From NCBI GenBank assembly GCA_036835375.1, contig DAITMB010000004.1, forward strand, positions 16,387 through 80,386: 64,000 bases of DNA, in the 5' to 3' direction. Shown here one piece after another: positions 27,765 to 36,565 of this stretch. Position 1 is the first letter of the stretch. The number at the start of each line of letters is the position of its first letter. The notes under the pieces are model-generated. The model did no database searches and was not told where the DNA came from. It saw only the letters and a list, made by a program, of their open reading frames with translations. The position numbers and the translations under genes are program-made. This DNA is from JANQTF01 sp036835375. GTDB lineage: Bacteria; Bacteroidota; Bacteroidia; J057.

Positions 27765-29402
27765 TTAAACCTCCCCTTCTTCTGTGGAACACCATTGGCT
27801 GGCTAATCTCAGTATGGTAGCATTGAGGTCACTACGCTCTACCCGTGCCTGGTCGGCAGTGACGCGCTGAAGACGCTCACTGCGCCGGAGGGTATGCCAG
27901 CGATTTTGAATTGCTGCAATCAGGCTCTGATCCTGCGGATCGGCGCAAGCATAGAGCAGGTCGAACACACGCTCGTCGCCAGTAGCCACGTATTGGTCTG
28001 CGAGTCGGAGGAGAGTAGTAGCGTCTTCGGTGTAGGCTGGATTTTCGGGTAAAGGCGGGAGCCGGGCGACGAATGAAGGCAAAAATGGAATAAATGCCAG
28101 CTCTGGCGGAGCTTTTGGGGATGATTCGTTGATTTGGATGGCCATGATGTCGGGTAATCCGTCGGTGTCCGACAGGCGGCTCCCAAGTGCGACTTGCCAT
28201 TCCATGGCGACCCTTTCGCAATCATTTGCAGACTCCGACCAGAAAAGCACAAAAAGTTCGCACTGGCGAATGAGGGGAATAGTGGCTGCTTCCCAGTCTG
28301 GAAGCAATTGGCTCGGGCCTGGTGTTATGGGCATCCACTTCCAGCCTGTGGATTGCAGGGTGGGCTGGAGCTGGGTGATAAAGGCTTCATCTTGGGCAGC
28401 AAAAGAGAGATAAGTTTGATGGAAAATGCGGGCATCGGTCTGCACAAAAGAAGATGTATCTTGCCCCAGGCTGAGGTTGAAGCTGATCCTGCCCAGCGGG
28501 CCTGTTGCTCCGATGATCAGCAACCTGCCAAATGCCTTGCCCTTCGCCTGCGCAGGGACTTTGACCACATACTCCACAGAAGCTGGCCTCCCAAGCCACA
28601 CAAGGCTTTGGACAGGCTCGTCCACCTCCCAATTTTCTATGCTCAGCTGACATTGCAACACGCTACCCCGCTCCAAAGGCGCACTGAGGGTCTTTCCTCC
28701 CTGGCGCACCGCATCGGGATCCGATTCGCGAATGAGCGCTGCTATGGCCTCGGCTTGCTCTGCCAAATGCGCGAAGGCGGTGAGCAAAAACGATTGTTCC
28801 GGCTGGACTTGCTCTGGCGAATAGACCGTTACTTCTACCCACTCGGCGGTGGCAGAAGGAGCGACATAGGAGGAAACGGCGATTCCGCTCGTTTCTGGCG
28901 CTGCACCCGACTGGGGAGGTGTCATGTCAGGAGCATCCCCGACCATTTCCGCATCTGGGGGAGCTGCCATCGCGGGTGCTTCCTCCGGGTAAGCTTCCCA
29001 CATCGGAGGCGCAGATGAAGTGTGTGACTCTGCGGGGAATGGGCTTTCTTCTCTGGTTGAAAAGTCTTTCGACTTGCGCCAATGTTTCCGAAAGTCATTT
29101 TTCGAAGGTCGGGGCATCGACAAAGTCACAGGTGCCCTTTCCCGTCTTTCTAGCTGGCCGAGGGTCTTCAGTACCCATGTTTGAATGTCTTGGAGCAAGC
29201 GCTGAGAAGGCGAGGTGCCAGCAGCCTCGGCACGGAGGCATTCAGCTTGCCACTCCTCAAGGATGGTCCGGCAGGTCTTTGCCTCTTTTCTCCAACGCGG
29301 GTGCTGTGTGCCGAGCTTATCTAGGCGTTCAGCGAGTTCTGTCAGTACCTGAACGTATTGACCATTTTTCCAGGCGCTGCGAAGGAGGGAGAGAGGAGGC
29401 AT
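27765..29402 (-). CDS. TIR-domain protein with effector-associated (EAD11-like) domains
   Basis: 545 residues. Residues 5-85 are helical and look EAD11-like. Residues 95-185 are a Pro/Ala/Ser-rich linker. Residues 188-315 are a beta-sandwich starting EWVEVTVYSPEQVQPEQSF. Residues 325-455 are a TIR-like domain (QTYLSFAAQDEAFI, PGPSQLLPDWEAA, CELFVLFWSESANDCERV) with Glu 401 in MEW where TIR NADases keep their catalytic Glu. Residues 465-537 match EAD11 (YVATGDERVFDLLYACAD, then RWHTLRRSERLQRVTADQ). EADs recruit effectors in bacterial conflict systems, so this is probably a defence or cell-suicide adaptor. The ATG at 29402 was chosen because the extra 20 residues from 29462 are not domain-like. 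Function is inferred. Confidence 0.7.
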   Translation of the reverse strand: MPPLSLLRSAWKNGQYVQVLTELAERLDKLGTQHPRWRKEAKTCRTILEEWQAECLRAEAAGTSPSQRLLQDIQTWVLKTLGQLERRERAPVTLSMPRPSKNDFRKHWRKSKDFSTREESPFPAESHTSSAPPMWEAYPEEAPAMAAPPDAEMVGDAPDMTPPQSGAAPETSGIAVSSYVAPSATAEWVEVTVYSPEQVQPEQSFLLTAFAHLAEQAEAIAALIRESDPDAVRQGGKTLSAPLERGSVLQCQLSIENWEVDEPVQSLVWLGRPASVEYVVKVPAQAKGKAFGRLLIIGATGPLGRISFNLSLGQDTSSFVQTDARIFHQTYLSFAAQDEAFITQLQPTLQSTGWKWMPITPGPSQLLPDWEAATIPLIRQCELFVLFWSESANDCERVAMEWQVALGSRLSDTDGLPDIMAIQINESSPKAPPELAFIPFLPSFVARLPPLPENPAYTEDATTLLRLADQYVATGDERVFDLLYACADPQDQSLIAAIQNRWHTLRRSERLQRVTADQARVERSDLNATILRLASQWCSTEEGEV

Positions 29403-29584
29403 AGATTGAAAAGTAGCCAGATGTCTGGGATTTGGTTCGAGGTCAAGTCTGGAAGTTCGCAATTATTTCCACTTTGCCCAAGCTCCTCATCCCGCCGATC
29501 CTGAAAAACCCGATGGGGTGCCTTTTTTTTAGCTCATCGAATTAGCTAACTTGAGTTGATTTCTCCAAGCTTCAACTCACCCTC

Positions 29585-30313
29585 ATGTACACAGCTGCTG
29601 ATCTCGAAAATATCCTGTTTATCGACTGCGAAACGGCACCGATCGCGCCCTCCTATGACCAACTTCCCGCGCGATTTCAGCCGCTGTGGGACCGCAAGTC
29701 CCAGCGCTACCAAGATGACACCAAGCGCCTGAGTCCTCAATCCCTTTTTGAGCAAAAAGCAGGAATCCACGCTGAATTTGCTCAAATCGTGTGTATCTCG
29801 GCCGGCTATCTCCGATTTGATGAAGGGGGCATTCCACACATGACCATGAAGTCCTACTGCGGACCCGATGAGGCTAGTAATTTGAAGGAATTTGGTCGAA
29901 TGATCGACAAATACTCAGCGGTGAAGGATGGCCGCTACCTGTGCGCCCACAACGGGAAGGAATTCGATTTTCCATTTTTGGGCCGCCGATTTGTCATTCA
30001 GCAACTGCCGATTCCCTACCTTTTGCGGGTGCAAGGTCGCAAGCCTTGGGAGACGCAATTCATCGATACGATGGAGCTGTGGAAGTTTGGCGATTACAAA
30101 TCCTACACAAGTCTGGACCTCCTCACGGCTGTTCTGGATATTCCCTCGCCCAAGGACGACATGGACGGATCGCAAGTAGCCTCCGTTTTTTGGAAAGATC
30201 GCAATTACGACCGGATCCAGACCTACTGCGAAAAAGACGTGATCAGCACTGCGCAGGTCCTCCTTCGCATGTCGCGGTTGCCGCTCATCCCGATGGTGGA
30301 AGGCGCTTGGTAG
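29585..30313 (+). CDS. DEDD-family 3'-5' exonuclease (PolB exonuclease-like)
   Basis: 242 residues with an RNase H-like exonuclease fold. The acidic residues fall in ILFIDCETAP (motif I, DxE), AHNGKEFDFPFL (motif II) and YCEKDVISTAQ (motif III). The pattern fits the PF10108-type predicted 3'-5' exonucleases common in Bacteroidota, expected to trim DNA or RNA 3' ends using two metal ions. A polymerase domain is absent. The biological role is unknown. Confidence 0.82.
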   Translation: MYTAADLENILFIDCETAPIAPSYDQLPARFQPLWDRKSQRYQDDTKRLSPQSLFEQKAGIHAEFAQIVCISAGYLRFDEGGIPHMTMKSYCGPDEASNLKEFGRMIDKYSAVKDGRYLCAHNGKEFDFPFLGRRFVIQQLPIPYLLRVQGRKPWETQFIDTMELWKFGDYKSYTSLDLLTAVLDIPSPKDDMDGSQVASVFWKDRNYDRIQTYCEKDVISTAQVLLRMSRLPLIPMVEGAW

Positions 30314-30471
30314 CCTGAGTTTTTGGATGAAATTCTCGATTCAGCCTTTTTCCTGATTCTGTCTTCCGAGCAAGAATCCTAAAAATTCAACTTTCAGGAA
30401 TATGTTCATTTCTGGCCTTTGCCTTTCTCCTTTTTTCTACGGGCCGTTTCCTACTGGTTAATTCATTTCCT

Positions 30472-30825
30472 ATGTCAGAACTCAGCCGCCTGGAGCGCAT
30501 CGCCAAAAGCTTGATTCCCCGGATTCCCCGTGGGCAAAATCGGCAGTACCAACTCGAAGACGCCCGCAACATCATCAATGACCTCGGTCTGCAACTTTCG
30601 CCCGCCGCTTTGGCCTATCTCGTGTCGAATAGCAGCCGTTTGGATGGGTTTCTCATGGATATCTACCATGTGGAGCAAGCCATCGGCAAAAAGGTCGTCA
30701 CCGAATTCGCTACCATTGATGAGCAATATCAGCCCAAGGTGTACGAAGAAGAGGGGAAAATCGCCTTTTCGCTCACATGGAAGGGCAAGGAACGCGTGTT
30801 TTCGGAATATGACTGGGAAGGGTAA
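30472..30825 (+). CDS. Small hypothetical protein
   Basis: 117 residues, not recognised beyond probable conservation in Bacteroidota. The N-terminal half is helical and basic (RLERIAKSLIPRIPRGQNRQYQLEDARNI); the C-terminal half is acidic with beta-strand character (KIAFSLTWKGKERVFSEYDWEG). No signal peptide, membrane segment or cysteine is present, so it should be cytosolic. It lies between an exonuclease gene and aspS on the same strand. Confidence 0.65.
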   Translation: MSELSRLERIAKSLIPRIPRGQNRQYQLEDARNIINDLGLQLSPAALAYLVSNSSRLDGFLMDIYHVEQAIGKKVVTEFATIDEQYQPKVYEEEGKIAFSLTWKGKERVFSEYDWEG

Positions 30826-30879
30826 AAGAGAGTCATCGCTAGACACCCGAAATCTATTCCCTTCTTGTTTCGATTCTGC

Positions 30880-30887
30880 TACCTTTG
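30880..30887 (+). promoter_or_regulatory. Bacteroidota -7 promoter element of aspS
   Basis: TACCTTTG is a perfect match to TAnnTTTG, 27 bp before the aspS ATG. No TTG -33 element at ideal spacing is visible. It overlaps an in-frame TTG at 30885, another reason to prefer the ATG at 30915 as the start. Confidence 0.5.
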
Positions 30888-30914
30888 CAGCCACCAATCA
30901 GAATTCCATTTTTC

Positions 30915-32690
30915 ATGTCTCATTCTACGGTTTTTCGCACGCACACCTGTGGAGAGCTCCGCTTGGAGCACATTCAGCAATCTGTGACCTTGAGTGGCTG
31001 GGTGCAGGGCACCCGCGACCTCGGATACCTCCTCTTTTTGGATCTGAGGGACAGGTATGGGATCACCCAAGTATCGATCAAGTCCGATGAGCAAAAGGCC
31101 ATCTATGACCAAGCCAGGCGCTTAGGAAGAGAATATGTGATTCAAGTGACTGGCGTCGTAGCGGAGCGGGAAAGCAAAAATCCCAAACTACCTACAGGGC
31201 TGATCGAGGTGGTGCCGACAAAGCTGGAGATCCTCAACAGTGCTGATGTGCCTCCTTTTATCATTGAAGAAGACACAGATGGAGGGGAAGACCTCCGAAT
31301 GAAATATCGCTATCTGGACTTGCGTCGTCCCAACATGGCTCGCAATATGGAGATGCGTGCCAAGACAATGCGCGCCACCCGAGAGTACTTAGACGGGGAG
31401 AGTTTTCTTGAAATCGAAACGCCTTTTTTCATCAAATCTACCCCCGAGGGAGCCCGTGATTTTCTGGTGCCTTCCCGCCTTCAGCCCGGCAACTTCTACG
31501 CCCTCCCACAGTCACCTCAAATTCTCAAGCAGCTCCTCATGGTAGCAGGCATGGACCGCTACTACCAGATCGTGAAGTGCTTTCGCGACGAGGATTTTCG
31601 CGGCGACCGCCAACCGGAGTTCACGCAGATTGACTGTGAAATGTCCTTCATCAATCAGCAAAATGTGCTGGATATGTTCGAGGGGCTGGCCAAGCATATT
31701 TTCAAAAAAGTCATCGGTGTGGACTTGCCAGATTTTTTGCACTTGCCTTATTCAGAGGCGATGGCAAAATACGGGACCGACAAGCCAGACCTTCGTTTTG
31801 ACTGCCCCATTACCGAGCTGAATAACCACGTGCAGGGATCTGAGTTTGGGGTGTTCAATGCCGTGCTGGCACAGCAGGGACTCATCGCAGGGATTGTGGC
31901 CACTGGCTGCGCTGGCTACAGCCGCAAACAGGTGGACGCATTGACAGAATTTGTGAAAGCACCACAGCGCGGAGGCACAGGCCTCGTCTATGTGAGGTGG
32001 GCAGAAGACGGCTCGCTGAAGTCATCCGTGGATAAATTTTTTTCCGAAGATCAGCTCCGTCAAATAGTCCAATCGGCAGGTGCGCAGCCCGGAGATTTGC
32101 TTCTGCTTGTCGCTGACCCCCTCAAAAAGAAGACCCGCAAAATTCTCGGAGAGCTACGCTTGCATCTCGCCAAGCAGGAAAACTGGATTGACCCAGGAAA
32201 GTGGTCAGTGTTTTGGGTGGTAGATTTTCCTCTGTTTGAAGAGGACGAAGAGACAGGGGAACTCACCTTTGCCCATCACCCCTTCTGTATGCCCCGCGAA
32301 CAAGACCTCGACTTTCTCTACACCGATCCTGGACGCGTGGTGGCTCAGAGCTACGACATGGTGATGAATGGCAATGAAATCGTGTCCGGCTCCGTGAGGG
32401 TGCACCGGAAGGATGTGCAAGACAAAATATTTGACATTCTCGGACTGACGGAAGAGGAAAAGGAGGCAAAATTTGGCTTCTTGCTGAAAGCTTTCGAGTA
32501 TGGTGCTCCCCCACATGGAGGCTGTGCATTTGGGCTGGATCGGTTCGTGATGCTCCTAGCAGGTGAGAAAAGCATCCGCGATGTCATGGCTTTCCCCAAG
32601 ACAGCTGGCGGTCGCGACGTCATGATGGATGCCCCCGGACGTATAGATTTAGCTCAATTGGGCGATCTTGGCCTCCAAGTCAAGGAGTGA
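30915..32690 (+). CDS. aspS: Aspartate--tRNA ligase
   Basis: 591 residues, the usual size for bacterial class IIb AspRS. An N-terminal anticodon-binding OB fold (LSGWVQGTRDLGYLLFLDLRDRYG) is followed by the catalytic core with motif 2 CFRDEDFRGDRQPEFTQ and motif 3 GLDRFVMLL, and an inserted GAD domain typical of bacteria between them. It charges tRNA-Asp. The start at 30915 (MSHSTVFRTH) was chosen over a TTG 30 bases earlier, which overlaps a promoter element. Confidence 0.97.
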   Translation: MSHSTVFRTHTCGELRLEHIQQSVTLSGWVQGTRDLGYLLFLDLRDRYGITQVSIKSDEQKAIYDQARRLGREYVIQVTGVVAERESKNPKLPTGLIEVVPTKLEILNSADVPPFIIEEDTDGGEDLRMKYRYLDLRRPNMARNMEMRAKTMRATREYLDGESFLEIETPFFIKSTPEGARDFLVPSRLQPGNFYALPQSPQILKQLLMVAGMDRYYQIVKCFRDEDFRGDRQPEFTQIDCEMSFINQQNVLDMFEGLAKHIFKKVIGVDLPDFLHLPYSEAMAKYGTDKPDLRFDCPITELNNHVQGSEFGVFNAVLAQQGLIAGIVATGCAGYSRKQVDALTEFVKAPQRGGTGLVYVRWAEDGSLKSSVDKFFSEDQLRQIVQSAGAQPGDLLLLVADPLKKKTRKILGELRLHLAKQENWIDPGKWSVFWVVDFPLFEEDEETGELTFAHHPFCMPREQDLDFLYTDPGRVVAQSYDMVMNGNEIVSGSVRVHRKDVQDKIFDILGLTEEEKEAKFGFLLKAFEYGAPPHGGCAFGLDRFVMLLAGEKSIRDVMAFPKTAGGRDVMMDAPGRIDLAQLGDLGLQVKE

Positions 32691-32915
32691 CTCCCTTTTT
32701 TTCGGATTACTCTGCCACTTTTTCATTCGGCAGTGTAAGCGAATCCCCCTTCGCATACGTCTATCCAGAACGAGATACCGAGAGGGGCTACATGCTCGCG
32801 AATTTGAGTAGAAGGTATTCTGGCTGAGGAATCGGTGATAGATGAACAAGCTGGCAGACGAGGAAGCGAGACCCACTTAACCTGATCACTTCTTCGCAAT
32901 GGTCACACAATAAAG

Positions 32916-33677
32916 ATGATAAACATGAACGCAGCCACTTTGAGGAAATGGGCCTTTGCCCACCCGGTGTCCGCCCGCTGGGCGCTTGCGTTCTCGCACA
33001 TTGTGCTGGGGCTGAGTATGTTCTGTTATGGACTTTTTGTGGTAGGCACCGGCTTGTACGAAGCGCAATGGCCCCTGTGGATATCGCTGGGCATATTGGC
33101 TGGGGTGGTGGTGCTGATGATTCGATGGAGAGGACGTGCTCCAAGTCGAAAAGCTTGGATGCTGTGCCATTCCGTCACCATTTTTACCATCGCAACCTTG
33201 TATATCATCCTTGGGAGTAGATTTCCAATAAAATACGGAGGAGAGTCGGAAACTACCGTGGTGACACAGGTGATGGCGTCGGATCAGGAGGCGAAGGTGT
33301 GGTTTGCCGCTCAGAAGAAAGCATCGACAGATGATCTAGCCTCACCTTCGTCACGCAAGAGCAAACGAGCACTCAAGCGGCTCATCAAACGTTCACAGAA
33401 TTCAATCTCTGATTTGCCAAGGTCGGTCAAAGTGCTTCTAAGCGTGCTGGCTTATGCGATGATACCCTTTTTGGTGTTGTTAACGGCCATCTTTTCGTGC
33501 CAGATTTCCTGTAATGGTCTGCCTGTTCTTGCTGTGATCGTTTTGATTCTGGGGCTGTTCATCTCTGTGGGGTTACCAATTTTTATCGTCATGAAACTGT
33601 GGCCGAATGGAGGCCTATGGGGAAATGATGACACAAGGTACGACTCTCCAAGGCCCAAGAGAATTGATAAATATTAA
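32916..33677 (+). CDS. Hypothetical five-helix membrane protein
   Basis: 253 residues, not recognised. Three hydrophobic segments lie in the first 100 residues (FSHIVLGLSMFCYGLFVVG, LWISLGILAGVVVLMI, SVTIFTIATLYIILG). A charged Ser/Lys/Arg-rich loop covers about 105-170, and two more helices precede a basic C-terminal tail. A second ATG at 32925 could equally be the start. It stands alone downstream of aspS; no function is proposed. Confidence 0.6.
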   Translation: MINMNAATLRKWAFAHPVSARWALAFSHIVLGLSMFCYGLFVVGTGLYEAQWPLWISLGILAGVVVLMIRWRGRAPSRKAWMLCHSVTIFTIATLYIILGSRFPIKYGGESETTVVTQVMASDQEAKVWFAAQKKASTDDLASPSSRKSKRALKRLIKRSQNSISDLPRSVKVLLSVLAYAMIPFLVLLTAIFSCQISCNGLPVLAVIVLILGLFISVGLPIFIVMKLWPNGGLWGNDDTRYDSPRPKRIDKY

Positions 33678-33751
33678 AATATCTCAGCACTTCAACCACT
33701 GAAGTCCATTCAAACTTTGGTAGGGCGTGCGGCCTTCATAAAGCCGATCCT

Positions 33752-34705
33752 TCATTTTTTGCTTTTCTTTAGCTGCACCCATCGAGCATGGGCAGACCTC
33801 CCAGCCGTGGCTTCTGAGCCTACGAGGATGGTCGTCTCATCATAGAAATCTACCGCTTCAAACTGAGTAGGTCGAGGCCATGATCTCAGTCGATAAGACG
33901 TGATTGTCCCTTGCAAATAGCGTCCGGGGGGGAAGTCCCTAAAAATATAGACTGTTGCGCGTGAGCGCGGAAAAATTCCTGCGACCAGTCGATAAGTATA
34001 GCTGAGCAAAGCCACACTTTCGCCACTCGGCGAAATGGCCGCAGCTGTCACCACGCGATCATCCAATTGAAGGCTATCTACCAGCATGGCGGATTGCTCG
34101 CCAGCCTTGGCGGCGAGGACATAGTGTCGCGTCACATCGCTGCCCTGACCAATTCTATTTTTGGAGAACAGATGAAGCGAATCATTATCCCAGAAGAACC
34201 CCTCCATATTGTAATTCCACAGGGGTTTCGGAGGGGGGAATGCCAGCTGATCAGGGTACGTAAAGCGAATAGAATCCAGCTTGGCTGTGGAGCGATGCCA
34301 GAGGTAAATGGTGAGGTCTTTTCGACAGTTGCAATTGTTGCCGAAATCGCCCAAATACCAAGTCCCATCGGGACCTACCGTGATATCTTCCCAATCTCGA
34401 TTGACCGCGCCTGGCACGTGCACTGAGTCCAGCCACTCCCCGCTGGGGCTGGTCGCGAAGAGCGCCGGCTCCCCCCCACTGTCGTTGTGCCACCACAGGG
34501 TGTCGGGAGAAGCGATGTACAAGCCCGAGGCTTCATGAAGCACTGAGGGCAGGGAAAAGTCCTTGAGTGGCTGCGAATGGGCTACTGCGCTCAGGATGCA
34601 AATGCAGCAGCTTAGGAGCGAAAGTCTCCTGAGTAACGCTGCGGAAAGCGCCCGAACGAATGTGGTGAGTGTAAAATTCGGGATGAAAACTGGAATAAGG
34701 CTCAT
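33752..34705 (-). CDS. Secreted hypothetical protein, beta-propeller-like
   Basis: 317 residues. A long N-terminal signal sequence with a hydrophobic core (RRLSLLSCCICILSAVAHS) is followed by repeats of beta-strand character. Motifs such as WWHNDSGGEPALF, NRDWEDITVGPDG and YLGDFGNNCNCRKDLTIY recur in Bacteroidota secreted proteins with propeller-like folds. No T9SS tail is present. Function is unknown; no close functional neighbour. Confidence 0.7.
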   Translation of the reverse strand: MSLIPVFIPNFTLTTFVRALSAALLRRLSLLSCCICILSAVAHSQPLKDFSLPSVLHEASGLYIASPDTLWWHNDSGGEPALFATSPSGEWLDSVHVPGAVNRDWEDITVGPDGTWYLGDFGNNCNCRKDLTIYLWHRSTAKLDSIRFTYPDQLAFPPPKPLWNYNMEGFFWDNDSLHLFSKNRIGQGSDVTRHYVLAAKAGEQSAMLVDSLQLDDRVVTAAAISPSGESVALLSYTYRLVAGIFPRSRATVYIFRDFPPGRYLQGTITSYRLRSWPRPTQFEAVDFYDETTILVGSEATAGRSAHARWVQLKKSKK

Positions 34706-34828
34706 GATCCGTTCGAATGTTTTTTTGAAAGTACCTCGCCTTAGTTGTTTCCGCGCAGACGATTGGCAAGCGCGTCAAAGTTCGCCCTTCTCTTTCCGAC
34801 GTGCAAGAAGATCAGTCGCAGAAATCAA

Positions 34829-35347
34829 TCAAAGTTTCCGTGGCTCAAAACGATTCCGGTACTCCGCGAGGGAGTTCACGGGGAGCCGGCTCCCTTGTTT
34901 TCGAATAGAATGAATGAATTCATCGCAGGTATTTTCCCGCCAAATCCCTTGTCGCTCTACTTGCGCCAGCACATCCATGGTTGTCACAAATCGGATGTTG
35001 TATTGTCGGCAGTAGCTTTGAATGTCGCGCAGGTTGCTACTGGCCAGATAGCGGTCGTCGTATCTCGCGAGGGCCAGGCAGGCACTTTCACCACGCCCCA
35101 TTCGGCGATGGAGCTGCGCATATTCCCGAATGACTTCTAGCCGATCTGGCAGAGCTAACCCCTGAATATTTCCCAGCGCGATCTGCGTCTCGACCCACTC
35201 GCGAGCTGCACTTCCAACGGATAACTCTTCGCGCACCTGATCCAGCACACAGATTCGCCCTGGATAGAGCAGCGGAAGAAGGTGCAGCGCCCGGCCTTTG
35301 GAAAAATGGATGAGCACATCGGCATCAAACAAGATCGGCTTCGACAT
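34829..35347 (-). CDS. PIN-domain nuclease-like protein
   Basis: 172 residues. Acidic residues in the expected PIN positions: ILFDADVLIHFSKG at the N terminus, QVREELS, and GRGESACLALAR, followed by LASSNLRDIQ. PIN proteins are Mg-dependent RNases and often toxins of toxin-antitoxin pairs. The ATG at 35347 lies 23 bp inside the upstream ImmA-type gene, so the two are translationally linked. It is the third gene of an Xre/ImmA/PIN set. Nuclease activity is inferred. Confidence 0.75.
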   Translation of the reverse strand: MSKPILFDADVLIHFSKGRALHLLPLLYPGRICVLDQVREELSVGSAAREWVETQIALGNIQGLALPDRLEVIREYAQLHRRMGRGESACLALARYDDRYLASSNLRDIQSYCRQYNIRFVTTMDVLAQVERQGIWRENTCDEFIHSIRKQGSRLPVNSLAEYRNRFEPRKL

Positions 35348-36086
35348 CGGCGCTGAGTTCTTGAAATTGCGATAGATCCACGCCAATATCCCGCATCAAA
35401 GACAAATAATGGGATTCGGAGATCCGGTCGGCTTCGTACAGCGCATGGGCCTTGGGACCGTAGTCGCTCACGACCAGATGGTGATTTCCAGCTTCATACA
35501 GCGTGGTCGAGTACCCAAAGGAGGCTGCTCCTTTTCGCACGGCAGTTTTGTTCGCCTCGATAAAGGCTTGTGACGCAAGGCCCAGCTCTCTGAGTCGCTG
35601 GAGCAATGCCGATCGGGAGCAGGAATAGTACTGCTCAATGTGAAGGAGCGTGGCTAAAGTGATTTTGTCCTTTTTGAGTTCTTCAGAAGGAATTAACTCC
35701 AAAATCCCTTCTTCTGGAAGTAGCAAATACGCGGCAAACAGGTCGGCATGATACTCTTCCCGATCGAGTTTTTTGTCGAAAATCCCAGTGATGCAGGCCC
35801 TCGATTGAAAATTTTCTTGGACAAACAAATGGTACAGCTCATGACAAATGCTGAAGTGCTGCCTACCGAGGGATTGATTGGAATTCACGAGCATGAATCG
35901 GTGAATATTCCTTGGAGCGATTTCCACTTTTACGGCAATGCCCGAGATTTTTGATGAAATTGGCTGAAAAACAGCATGTACCTGAAGCTTCATCAGAAGG
36001 CTCTTCAACCGAATAGGTTCAGCGCTGCGAAGGCCGTGCTGTTCCCGAAATTCGCCTACTTTCTTTTTGAGAATCCACTCATTCAT
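35325..36086 (-). CDS. ImmA/IrrE-family metallopeptidase
   Basis: 253 residues with the zinc-binding motif ICHELYHLF (HExxH) and the downstream EEYHADLFAAYLLLP that supplies the third ligand. Family members (ImmA, IrrE) cleave Xre-type repressors to release stress or mobile-element genes. The ATG at 36086 overlaps the upstream Xre gene by 8 bp; a longer frame to 36197 would run through that gene. The arrangement suggests it controls, or partners with, the Xre protein and the PIN protein. Confidence 0.85.
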   Translation of the reverse strand: MNEWILKKKVGEFREQHGLRSAEPIRLKSLLMKLQVHAVFQPISSKISGIAVKVEIAPRNIHRFMLVNSNQSLGRQHFSICHELYHLFVQENFQSRACITGIFDKKLDREEYHADLFAAYLLLPEEGILELIPSEELKKDKITLATLLHIEQYYSCSRSALLQRLRELGLASQAFIEANKTAVRKGAASFGYSTTLYEAGNHHLVVSDYGPKAHALYEADRISESHYLSLMRDIGVDLSQFQELSADVEADLV

Positions 36087-36426
36087 GGCTCGCGTGTAAG
36101 GAATCGATTTTGAGATAATTGCGAATGATCTTCTGAAAGCTTGCGAGACTGTGAAGGTCTTCTGTCGAAAACCCCTCTGCCCGAAACGCGAAGGCATGTC
36201 GCACGACTGCCTCTGTGGGGCTGGCTTCGAGCAAATCGCTCAAGGTTATGCCAAACAGCTCTGCCAATCGCTCCAGCACGGTGAGCGGAATCGCTCGCTT
36301 GCCCGTCTCGTAATAACTTACTTGCTCTCGTGTAACACCCAAGAAGCTGCCTACCTCTGCTTGTGATAGGGACATTGATTCGCGAAATGACTTTATATTG
36401 AGTCCTATCGTGATTCTTTCTTCCAT
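36079..36426 (-). CDS. Xre-family transcriptional regulator
   Basis: 115 residues. A helix-turn-helix at about 10-60 (LSQAEVGSFLGVTREQVSYYETGKRAIPLTVLERLAELF) is of the Cro/CI type. The C-terminal 50 residues are helical and probably mediate dimerisation or contact with ImmA. It is the first gene of the three-gene operon and probably autoregulated through the inverted repeat at 36447-36494. Confidence 0.9.
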   Translation of the reverse strand: MEERITIGLNIKSFRESMSLSQAEVGSFLGVTREQVSYYETGKRAIPLTVLERLAELFGITLSDLLEASPTEAVVRHAFAFRAEGFSTEDLHSLASFQKIIRNYLKIDSLHASHE

Positions 36427-36446
36427 GTGACTGCCTTTTTTGATTC

Positions 36447-36494
36447 TTGTTACAAGATTGGATATTTTTCTCCAGATTTCAATGTATGTAACAA
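36447..36494 (-). promoter_or_regulatory. Inverted repeat, probable operator of the Xre/ImmA/PIN operon
   Basis: TTGTTACA at 36447-36454 and its exact complement TGTAACAA at 36487-36494 face each other with centres 40 bp apart, about four helical turns. The first arm also lies within an 11-bp palindrome (CTTGTTACAAG, 36446-36456). Both lie 20-70 bp upstream of the Xre start codon, the usual place for an autoregulatory operator. Not tested. Confidence 0.55.
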
Positions 36495-36565
36495 CGTTTT
36501 TTGCACATGACTGTTCGTTCTCGACGAAGAAAAGTCAAATTTCTAAAAAAAGCACTCCAGTAAAG

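Noticed and set aside
29500..29531. Short hairpin followed by a long T run on the plus strand
   Set aside because: The stem is only four to five base pairs and no rightward gene lies upstream for it to terminate.
32649..32876. 75-residue leftward open frame after aspS
   Set aside because: Overlaps the aspS 3' end and has no domain or conserved pattern.
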